The notes beneath the pieces were generated by a model, which was given only the letters and a program-made list of their open reading frames with translations, had not been told where the DNA came from and ran no database searches. Source: Chelonoidis abingdonii (taxonomy: Eukaryota; Chordata; Testudines; Testudinidae). From it: 64,000 nucleotides of DNA. The stretch is taken from positions 50,401,374 through 50,465,373 of the forward strand of contig NC_133769.1 of assembly GCF_003597395.2 (NCBI RefSeq). Direction: 5' to 3'. A program made the translations under genes and the position numbers. Shown here piece by piece: positions 56,400 through 64,000 of this stretch; the first letter of the stretch is position 1, and each line of letters starts with the position of its first letter.

Positions 56400-56900
56400 C
56401 ATGACTAAAAACCCTCTTTGAGATTGGGTCTGAACACAGTCTTCTGTTAATGGAACTGTCAGGATAACTTCACCACAAGCACCTAAGACAAAAGGAGTCG
56501 TGAACTCACCCAACAGTTCTTGGACTGAGTGAGTGGAGGGCTTTTGCTGAGTATTGTTTTCGGTAACGTGTGTGAGGGAAGGCAGAACACACAGAAACCC
56601 AGAACACACTGAACAGAGAGAGAGAAGCAGAGGCAAAAAGCAAGAAAGTTAAGCAGTAGCAAGTGAACACTGTGACCCTGGAAATAGCTAGAGAACAAGC
56701 TTTCAGGTCTGTTGGCTGAAGAAACTTGGGGCTGTAAACTGAGAAACTGCACCTTTTGTTATTGGTGCCTCTTGCATTCAGAGAAGCAGGGACTTTGTAC
56801 ATTCTTTGTAAATAAACAAAATTAACATACAAAAATGAACAGAGAAAACACCAGACTCCATCAATTTCCCCTTCCAGTGGGAACATCCCCAGGGCCCAGA
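56400..56900 (+). repeat. Possible LTR-like repeat
   Basis: Contains 'aagaaacttggggctgtaaac', 'ctgcaccttttgttattggtg' and a polyadenylation-type site GTAAATAAAC at about 56808, the general layout of an LTR R/U5 area. No second LTR or coding region is nearby. Overlapping minus-strand ORFs (up to 126 codons) have no motif. Tentative. Confidence 0.3.
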
Positions 56901-57315
56901 CTTTGACTAGCCACTTGGGTCAAAAAAGAGCAACATTATTTTTGCAGTGCACCATTTTGTTTCTTAGCAGGAAAGAGGTGATTGGCATGGGGCCCATTTT
57001 CCCCTTCTTATGTTTCCTATTTTCTAAATTTGTTTTTTATGCTTAATTCAAAAATGCTGGCAAGATGAGTGAGGAAGAAGAACACAGAAATATAGAAAGA
57101 TCATTACATTTCCTCACAGGTTTCCTTTCTTGTTCCTACCTGGTGAGATAGGATTGGTGTGCTGAGACAAGCTATACCATTTATAACTAGAAGAAAATAT
57201 TGTCTCAAGTCAAGAAACATTAGTTTTTGTTCTAAACTTCTCTCCTCTAGCTGTGCTGTGCTTGGACTGGCTGCCTTACCGACTAAGCATTTATTTGTCT
57301 TTAGTTGTGTAATAT
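56901..57315. other. No recognised feature
   Basis: Nothing recognised. Confidence 0.4.
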
Positions 57316-57317
57316 TA

Positions 57318-57433
57318 GGGTGACCAGATAGCAAGTGTGAAAAATCGGGACGGGGTGGAGGGAATAGGAGCCCATATTAAAAAAAGCCCCAAATATCAGG
57401 ACTGTCCCTATAAAATGGGACATTTGGTCATCC
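57318..57433 (+). mobile_element. Short MITE with GGGTGACCAGAT ends and TA TSD
   Basis: 116 bp: left GGGTGACCAGATAGC, right on the other strand GGATGACCAAATG; flanked by TA at 57316-57317 and 57434-57435. Interior 'gggacggggtggagggaatagg' and 'ggactgtccctataaaat' match, inverted, the 32076-32198 copy. Probably Tc1/mariner-type. Confidence 0.8.
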
Positions 57434-57435
57434 TA

Positions 57436-57785
57436 TGTACTATGAAGAGATGGTTAATCTGTAATCTGCACCATGGTCTAAGCCAAATTCTGTCCTGATA
57501 TGTGGTCTTCTGTGGCATGGAGCTGATAGGAGCTTCATGGTCCACATGGATCTGCAGACTCAGAAACAAATTCTCATCTGGAGGGAGTAAGACTTCTCTG
57601 GGAATGATATCTGGTGCGCAGTTTTTCTCCATTTTCAGTGGAGATGTCAAAGGAGACTGCAGTATATGGTAACTGGACCTGTAAAGGATAACATCGGGGT
57701 AGCACTAAGTATGCACTGTTGAAAAGCTTAGTGTTGTTGGGGCTCAATGGGGGTCTTCCCTAAGTGACTGAATATAGGGGAGATT
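57436..57785. other. No recognised feature
   Basis: No gene recognised. Confidence 0.4.
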
Positions 57786-57990
57786 GAATCATAGAATCGT
57801 AGGACTGGAAGGGACCTCGAGAGGTCGTCTAGTCCAGTCCCCCGCACTCAAGGCAGAACTAAGTACTATCTAGCCCCTCCCTGACAGGTGTTTGTCTAAC
57901 CTGCTCTAAAAATCTCCAGTGATGGAGATTCCACAACCTCCCTATGCAACGATACTCACGGCACAAGGAACACTTCCTATCCACCGCAGG
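57786..57990 (-). mobile_element. CR1 LINE 3' end
   Basis: Minus-sense CR1 terminus: GAATCATAGAATCGTAGGAC (the 3' end, reading GATTCTATGATTC on the other strand), 'tggaagggacctcgagagg', 'cctgctctaaaaatctcc' and 'gattccacaacctccct'. Little diverged, and truncated about 200 bp from its 3' end. Confidence 0.9.
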
Positions 57991-58380
57991 TACCCTTTTT
58001 TGTTGTTTTAATTTAAAAGAAAATAAACCCATCCCCATCTTGGCTCTGCTCCCCTGCTGAAGCTGTAAAGGGTGATGAAGACTTTGGGCTCCCTCCTCAA
58101 CCCCAGCAAAGGTCAGAAAAGGACACTGAGACACATGAGCTTCCTGCCACTCCAGCAATTCCTTCCCTACAGACTGAGTATGGGTGCTGTTTCTTGGCTT
58201 CCCTTTTGCCTTGTGCACTGAGGAGGGGAGAGGGAGACCTAGAATTGGTCAGGGTGACGGGCAGCTCAGTTTATGTGGCAGTCTGGAGTTTAGGCACCTC
58301 AGGAGGCTTTGTAAAGAATGGTCTGAAATTGCCTCACTCCTCAATCATTTGTTAAATTTATCTTTAATCAAATAGCTGAC
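57991..58380. other. No recognised feature
   Basis: A 119-codon minus-strand ORF (58218-57859) overlaps the CR1 end and has no motif. Confidence 0.4.
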
Positions 58381-58384
58381 GGGA

Positions 58385-58485
58385 GGCAAAGTATGTTCTG
58401 GATATGTGCAGTGCCTAACACAAAGGAGTCCTGGTGCATGACAGGAGCTCCTAGGCTTTATGTCAATACAAATAATAATAATGGG
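58385..58485 (+). repeat. Interspersed repeat 'Y' with AATAAT tail
   Basis: 'gtgcagtgcctaacacaaagg', 'agtcctggtgcatgacagg', 'gctcctaggctttatg', 'caatacaaataataataatgg'. Opposite orientation of 16430-16625. Confidence 0.6.
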
Positions 58486-58489
58486 GTAG

Positions 58490-58912
58490 TGGGGTGAGGA
58501 GCTCTTAAGTATACATCAGAACAGCCTATATTCCATCTATTTCATATTTGTGTGGAAAGAAGGAAACACTTCTCTGGCAAGCTGGCCTCTTTTTTAAAAA
58601 TAGGAGCTGTTTGAATCTTCTCAGAGTTTTGGATTACAGCACAAGCGACTTCTCTCACATTCTTCCTTTGGCGCATACATGCATCATGCCTAGTGTGAGC
58701 TTCAACCAGCTTGCTTGGATTCAAGCCATTATCTCAGCCCTGCACCCGGTAAGCAGGGCAAAGACACCCTGTATTTAATTAAAAGGAGCTGTAAAGCTGC
58801 ATTTTATCCCCACACTGTTAGCACTGGACCCGAAATCATCTCACTGTCTCCTTCATACGCATGTTAACTATGAAGGGGGGACAAATTAGAACCCTGTGCT
58901 TTGTGTTTCAAC
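58490..58912. other. No recognised feature
   Basis: No gene or repeat recognised. Confidence 0.4.
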
Positions 58913-59594
58913 AAAGGATCTGTCTACACTACGAAATTAGGTCGATTTAATAGAAGTCGATTTTTTAGAAATCAACTTGATACAGTCGATTGTGTGTGTC
59001 CCCACTAAGCGTATTAAGCTGGCAATGTCTGTCCACAGTACCAAGGCTAGTGTCTACTTTCGGAGCGTTGCACTGTGGTAGCTGTCCCACAATTCCCGCA
59101 GTCTCCGCCGCCCATTGGAATTCTGGGTTGAGCTTCCAATGCCTGATGGGGCAAAAACATTGTTACGGGTGATTCTGGGTACATGTTATCAGGCCCCCCT
59201 CCCTCCATGAAAGCAATGGCAAAAAATCATTTCTCGCCTTTTTTCCTGGATTTACCCGTGCAAACGACACACCATGGCAAGCATGGAGCCCGCTCAGCTC
59301 ACTGTCACCATATGTCTCCTGGGTGCTGCTGGCAGATGCGGTACTGCAGTGCTACACAGCAGCATTGCCTTGCCTTGTAGACAGCAGATGGTGCAATAGG
59401 ACTGCTAACCGTTGTCGTCGTCCTGTGGGTGCTCCTGGCCAACCTCCGGCAGACATGGGTGCTCCTGGCCGACTTTGGTGAGGTTGATCGAGGATGCCTG
59501 GAAAAAAGTGAGAATGACTCCAGGTCATTCTCTTCTTTAAGTTTCATCTAATGGAGATTCAGTCCTGCTTGGACTATCATGCCAGCTGGAAGCT

Positions 59595-59903
59595 TCTGCC
59601 TCAGGCTGCTCTCCCAGTTGACAGCAAGGTGCAGTCACATCTACCCCTTGCTCCCACGGCTCATGAAGCCTGGACAGTAGTAAAGAGCAGTTCAACTATA
59701 GGCTAAGCAAGTGCAAAAGGATGGTACAATGTTCCTTTGGACGTTTAAAAGCTCACTGGTACAGTTTCCTGACTTGGTTAGACCTCAGCGAAACCAATAT
59801 TCCCATCATTATTACTGCTTGCTGTGTGCGCCACAATATCTGTGAGGGTAACAGGGAGACGTTTATGACAGCGTGGGAGGTAAATCGCCTGGCTGCTGAT
59901 TAA
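59595..59903 (+). pseudogene. HARBI1-like DDE transposase, C-terminal remnant
   Basis: In one frame YPLLPRLMKP (about 59635-59670) corresponds to the family block that follows the second catalytic Asp. After a frameshift, 59690-59903 reads FNYRLSKCKRMVQCSFGRLK, a middle segment, then DLSETNIPIIITACCVRHNI and a CEG end, the tail of the DDE_Tnp_4 domain. In the family the residue before CSFGRLK is normally Glu, probably the third catalytic acid; here it is Gln (CAA). With the frameshift and the loss of the N-terminal two thirds, it cannot be active. It ends at a TAA in front of the convergent SANT ORF, with 240 bp between. Confidence 0.8.
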
Positions 59904-60145
59904 GTACAGCTAGACACCAGGGTGGTTGGAAGAGCACATCAGGGCACACTGTGCATTAGAGAAGCTTTGAAAATCAGTTTCATGACTGGCCAGGCTGTGG
60001 TGTGAAAATTCTGTCTGCTCTTCCTTGATGAAAACCTGCCCCCTTGGTTCACTTCCCTTTAAGCCAACTGCCCACCCCTTCCCACTTTGAACTCCACTTG
60101 CAGAGGCAATAAAATAATTGTTGTTTCAGATTCATGCATTCTTTA

Positions 60146-60571
60146 TTAATTTGTCACACAAATAGGGGGATAACTGCCAAAGTAGCCCGAGAGGGGTGGG
60201 GGCGGAGGGAAGCGCAGGGATGGGGTAATTGTAGGGGCACCCCCTAGAATGGCAAGCAGCTCATCATAGAAGTGGCATGTCTGGGGCTCTGTCCCAGAGT
60301 GTCCATTTGCCTTTCTGGTTCTTTGGTAGGCTTGCCTGATCTCCTTCAGTTTCATGTGGCACTGCTGCAGGTCCCCGTTATAACCTCTGTCCTTCATGCC
60401 CTTGGAGATTTTTTCAAATATTCTGACATTTCGTCTTTTGTAATGGAGTTTGGATAGCACGGATTCATCTCCCCATATAGCAATAAGATCCTGTACCTCC
60501 CGTTTGGTCCATGCTGGAGCTTTTTTGCAATTCTGGGACTCCATGGTCACCTGTGTTGATGAGCTCTGCAT
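60146..60571 (-). CDS. Myb/SANT-like DNA-binding protein of a Harbinger element
   Basis: An intact 141-codon ORF from the ATG at 60571. An upstream ATG at 60664 adds 31 residues, which look like 5' untranslated sequence of the family (the same text precedes the SANT start at 8417). A 27-bp tandem repeat at 60543-60593 duplicates the QVTM start area, giving alternative starts. Residues 18-115 hold the SANT-like domain: APAWTKREVQDLIAIWGDES, then KRRNVRIFEKISKGMKDRGY, QQCHMKLKEIRQAY and CHFYDELLAILGG. The two Trp positions expected of the first two helices are present. The tail is short and Pro-rich (FPPPPPLSGYF), where the family usually has a longer acidic tail, so it is truncated. The role, from family knowledge, is binding the element ends and partnering the transposase. 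Confidence 0.7.
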   Translation of the reverse strand: MQSSSTQVTMESQNCKKAPAWTKREVQDLIAIWGDESVLSKLHYKRRNVRIFEKISKGMKDRGYNGDLQQCHMKLKEIRQAYQRTRKANGHSGTEPQTCHFYDELLAILGGAPTITPSLRFPPPPPLSGYFGSYPPICVTN

Positions 60572-60936
60572 GGTCACCTGTGCTGATGAGCTCGCTACAC
60601 TGGCCAAACAGGAAATGAAATTCAAAAGTTCGCGGGCCTTTTCCTGTCTACCTGGCCAGTGCATCTGAGTTGAGAGTGCTGTCCAGAGCAGTCACTGTAG
60701 AGCACTCTGGGATAGCTCCCGGAGGCCAATACTGTCAAATTGCATCCACACTGTCCCAAATTCAACCCAGCAGGGTCAATTTCAGTGCTAATCCCCTCGT
60801 CAGGGAGGAGCACAGAAATAAATTTTAAGAGCCCTTTAAGTCCACTAAAATGGCTTCGTCGTGTGGACGGGTGCAGGGTTAAATTGATCTAACGCTGCTA
60901 AATTTGACCTAAACTCGTAGTGTAGAAGAGGGCAAA

Positions 60937-61655
60937 GTGTTCATGTAGGAATCCCTGGGTGAAATCTATGGGCTTTGTTATCCAGGTAGCCAGATGTTTT
61001 AGCTAGTTGCGGTACTTTTACTGGTGCACGTAAGAGTTAAGTATTATTAATCATTATTTAATCCAACATTAATTAATGACTGAAAGCAAGTTATAATATC
61101 ACCAATGTATTCACCTTCCACAGCACTTTGAAATCAGACTACTACTGCTGATGTTCCTTGGTTCTGAATTTTTTCTTTCAGTATCTGGGCACCCTAATGC
61201 AGGGAGGAGATAAAGAGATTATCATGGAAGAGCTGAAGAACAATGGGCCTTAGGATTTTGACTTCAAATGCTTGTTACTTGGTGAAAAGTAGGAGGAAAC
61301 AAAACCACTGATTATGCATCAAACTCTGCTACTGGTTTATCTCCCAAAGCTGAGATTTTTGTTGATAGCAGGGGAATATCTTTAATGTCATTTTCTTTTG
61401 CATCTTGGCGTCCAACAATTACTTCTTCATGTACTGTTCTTTATCCATGTCCTTAAAGTCCAGTTTTCCATCCTCAACCCTGACAAGAACCTATATTTAT
61501 AATTATAAAAACAAATTTTTAATTATTATGGGTTTCTTCTGACTTATATCAGATAACTGTACAACTAACCTCACCTTTCCAGCTCTCCCTGTGGCGACAC
61601 TGAGCATTGCTGATTACATGGACAAGTGATGCAAACATCTGACTTAGAACTTTAT
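60937..61655. other. No recognised feature
   Basis: No gene or repeat recognised. Confidence 0.4.
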
Positions 61656-61659
61656 GGGC

Positions 61660-61990
61660 TCAAAGGCGTTAGAGAGGAAGAAGACCCGATAGGTCATTTT
61701 GTCCATCCCCTCCCAATATAGATTCATGACCTATTGTCCAGTAGCTGTACTAGTGCTTTGCTAAGTCTAGTTTTAAAGGACTCAGATGATGGGAATTTCT
61801 TTGGGACACAATCACTGTCTTTTAAGAGTCACTGTCAAGAATGTTTCATAGTATCCTACCTGTTTAATATTCTTAATATACTACTCATGACTCCCAGTGA
61901 TAACCTCTTGTATTATTATAAACATTTCATCTTCTTCCTCAGCGTTTACACCTTTCACCTACTTGTGGACTATTGTGCATCTCACCCATT
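61660..61990 (-). mobile_element. Old CR1 LINE 3' fragment
   Basis: Minus-sense wording of CR1: 'attttgtccatcccctccca', 'gctttgctaagtctagtttt', 'ctcagatgatgggaatttc', 'cagcgtttacacctttcacc' and 'acttgtggactattgtgcat'. Heavily diverged; the plus-strand 88-codon ORF is an antisense shadow. Confidence 0.7.
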
Positions 61991-62438
61991 TGTCATTTAA
62001 TTCTTAGAAATCAGTCCCCTGACCCCTTAGCAATGCTTGCTGTTATGCTTTTTCACATAATTTCCCTTTTTGTGCTGTGGGGAACTCAGAGCTATATGTA
62101 GTAGTAAATTCAATCTCATCAGTGCTGTAGAGAGAAAGGCTATTGCCTGATCCATAATTTGATGCCTTTGGATATATAACCCAAAATCTCACTAGTGTTC
62201 TTTCACCCCACTATATTGTAATGCAAGTTCATACCTAATTTTCTGACTAGCTCTCACCCTTCCTTTTCCCCTCTACATTTTAAACATTATTGTTGAAATT
62301 CCAATTGAGTGAATCATCCTACCCAGTTTCAGGCTAGCCCACTTATTCATTATCTCCATTGTTTAGTAGTGGAGCTCATCTGACTTGTTTCCCGTAGTCT
62401 TTTGTAAAGATACATCTTCTGCACAAAATATCTCCATC
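61991..62438. other. No recognised feature
   Basis: Nothing recognised. Confidence 0.4.
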
Positions 62439-62439
62439 T

Positions 62440-63110
62440 TCTGTTTTACTCTGGCTGGAAGTAAAACGCACAAGCCAGGCTTTGAGTTATGTAAAAACTT
62501 TTACTTAAAACCAGTAGGGAGCCAAAAGGGGAGCTGGGTGATTGCAAGATGGGATTGCTGTCCCCTCTGCACCAGGCCAGGATTAGGGTTATGGAGCTGG
62601 GATGGAGGGTGCTGCTGTGGGGGGTCAGTGGCACCACCAGTGACTGGGCTGACCAGAGGTGGGGCAAAAGCAGCGGTTTGTCCAAAGCTTTGTTTGAGAG
62701 AGCCCCCAGACCGTGTGGTGTTGCGACCCGATATGAGGGGTCATAGCGCCACAGGATCAGCACGTGGGCCCCTCGATCATGATGGAGGGGTGGCCAGGAC
62801 ACCTGAGTGGTGCTGTGATCCTGCCTGCCAGGTCACAACACCCTGAGCAGGGAGCCAAATCCAGCACCATGGAACAGGAGCTGAGTCATTGCTGTGCAGT
62901 GATTGCGGGGCATCCCCCCAAAATAACTCTCCCCTCAGTGATACATTTTTTGGAAGGGTGGTCAGCCTCAATTTCAGATTTTGCCGCAGGTCCCCCAAAA
63001 CCTCTGTGCACACACTCCTACCCTTCGGTCCTGGTTGCAAACCTGGCTTTGTTATTGACTGTCTTGCCAGTTTTGAATTCAGGAACTTGGTATCTCATAT
63101 AACACCATAA
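62440..63110. repeat. Unclassified GC-rich block with short inverted repeats
   Basis: A GC-rich island in AT-rich DNA resembling in character the GC-rich hAT derivatives. GTGGTGTTGCGACC (62716) pairs loosely with GGTCACAACACC (62831), and 'gtggtgctgtgatcctg' lies between. I could not find a terminal repeat or target duplication. Three overlapping ORFs up to 153 codons have no motif. Confidence 0.4.
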
Positions 63111-64000
63111 GGGGAAAATATGAATAAGCCCTAGTGTGTCTTTAAAAATCAGCTTCTTCTAATTTGGGGTCGCAGACACTAAAATGCCTTAATCATAAGT
63201 GTATGTTTATAGCATAGTATCACAACAGGGCAGAGTTAAGTCTGTCTAGATTCTTTAGCTCTGCATTTCCATAAGTGAACATGTTGAGCTTTCTTTTAAG
63301 TGTAACCTTAATTCTGAATCCCTGCAAGGTCTTTTACCATTCAGTTAGTGATATGCATTCTCAACCTGCACTCCATTTTCACATTAGTTTTTTTCTTTTT
63401 TAATTTTAGAATTTCCTTGACCAGTGGAGTTAGTCAGATAATTTTGAAAAGTTCAAAATTTCAACTAAAAAAGAAAAACAATTGAAAAAAGGTTTAACTA
63501 TTCCAACCCCCATGCCCTCCCACCAGCTCCTACTCTGAAATGAGGAACAACCCGGTGTTAGATGGCTGGGTTTTTTTAACTTTGTTTTGTTATTAATAAC
63601 ATACTGGAACAAATTCTGAAAGTAATTTTTAGAAATAGCTGTTAAATACTTTATATATTTGAAGTTAATCTTTACTTTTATGACTTTCTGGGGGTGGAAA
63701 AATCTTGAGACAAATGTAACTTTTTAAAATTGAAAAAATACTTGAGATTCTTTTACATCTGTTGCAGTTGTATATTACTGTCCTCCTTCCCTGCCATTGT
63801 AAGAGAGCATTCTATAATACATATGTAATTCCATTGGTATATAACTGTCAAAACTTTGCATACAAAGAGTTAACCAAGAGTTCCAATGAAATGTGAAGAA
63901 ATCTATTTGGCTGAGTTGGTGTGTACAAAAATAATGTTTGTGGGTTTAGATACCTTTTGTGCTCCTATAGTTCATATATATATATTCATTTTCAGGTTAC
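63111..64000. other. No recognised feature
   Basis: AT-rich sequence to the end of the window, with loose 'gaaaagttcaaaatttcaac' words near 63445 and a short (TA)n near 63975. Confidence 0.4.

Larger units (their letters stand above)
58916..60933 (+). mobile_element. PIF/Harbinger element with two convergent genes
   Basis: 2018 bp between AAA triplets (58913-58915 and 60934-60936). Ends GGATCTGTCTACACTACGA and, on the other strand, GCCCTCTTCTACACTACGA share TCTACACTACGA. The left half has a decayed plus-strand transposase (to 59903). The right half has an open minus-strand SANT-like ORF (60571-60146), and the genes point toward each other. Sequence 59050-59240 corresponds to 8690-8780 and, inverted, 9845-9960 of the other copy. 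The polarity defines which end is which for the family. Confidence 0.85.

Noticed and set aside
56352..56886. Overlapping minus-strand ORFs with hydrophobic Leu/Phe-rich stretches, membrane-protein-like
   Set aside because: Three frames are similarly hydrophobic because the plus strand is GA-rich; no start context, splice sites or family match.
62385..62846. 153-codon plus-strand ORF
   Set aside because: Runs into the unclassified GC-rich block; no recognisable domain and competing frames are open too.
1..64000. CRISPR array, bacterial operon, rRNA, plasmid or prophage features
   Set aside because: No regularly spaced repeats, ribosome-binding-site-led gene clusters or rRNA words; base composition and elements are vertebrate.

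Overview
The window looks like vertebrate nuclear DNA, most probably from a cryptodiran turtle. It is AT-rich, has no convincing host exon, and is built from many generations of transposable elements. The best lineage marker is the tRNA-derived SINE at 20164-20342. Its head carries pol III A- and B-box-like motifs and its tail is the same as a CR1 LINE 3' end, the design known for the tortoise/cryptodire pol III SINE (Cry-I). Many CR1 fragments, two-gene PIF/Harbinger elements with Myb/SANT-like ORFs, and several GC-rich hAT derivatives fit a chelonian genome. The species call is inference from remembered repeat families. No search was run.

Layout. 1-7 kb: a CR1 fragment with reverse-transcriptase motifs, an old MIR-like SINE, a GC-rich hAT derivative (3479-3995) and a partial Harbinger element with a 159-codon SANT-like ORF (4989-6300). 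8-10 kb: a complete but rearranged Harbinger element (8065-10126, TTA duplication) with a large internal inverted duplication. 11-24 kb: L2-like LINE remnants, Harbinger MITEs (12889-13180, 19562-19797), two hAT derivatives (17149-17734, 20388-21252), and a 2-kb composite repeat made of tRNA-like modules in both orientations. 24-40 kb: RTE-like and CR1 LINE tails, nested MITEs, a hairpin element with an 11-bp target duplication (33972-34165), a 747-bp Harbinger MITE (36045-36791) and a fifth type of GC-rich 8-bp-TSD element (36942-37421). 41-44 kb: a decayed hAT element whose transposase pseudogene keeps the TTF-type finger, catalytic-core motifs and dimerisation domain. 44-51 kb: a 7-kb stretch where almost no repeat was recognised. 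51-64 kb: CR1 tails, nested MITEs, a 392-bp Harbinger MITE (56000-56391) that is clearly an internally deleted relative of the 8065-10126 element, and a 2-kb Harbinger element (58916-60933) with a decayed transposase and a convergent SANT-like ORF.

How the parts relate. The only coherent gene systems are transposon systems. In PIF/Harbinger the DDE transposase and a Myb/SANT-like partner are normally both needed for mobility. Here each copy is broken, while short MITEs with the same ends remain. The hAT transposase pseudogene could once have supported non-autonomous hATs, but its left end does not obviously match the GC-rich hAT derivatives seen here. I found no undescribed cellular gene system. 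The most unusual structures are the inverted-duplicated Harbinger element, the alternating-module interior of the 20388-21252 hAT, the tRNA-module composite repeat, and the hairpin element at 34 kb.
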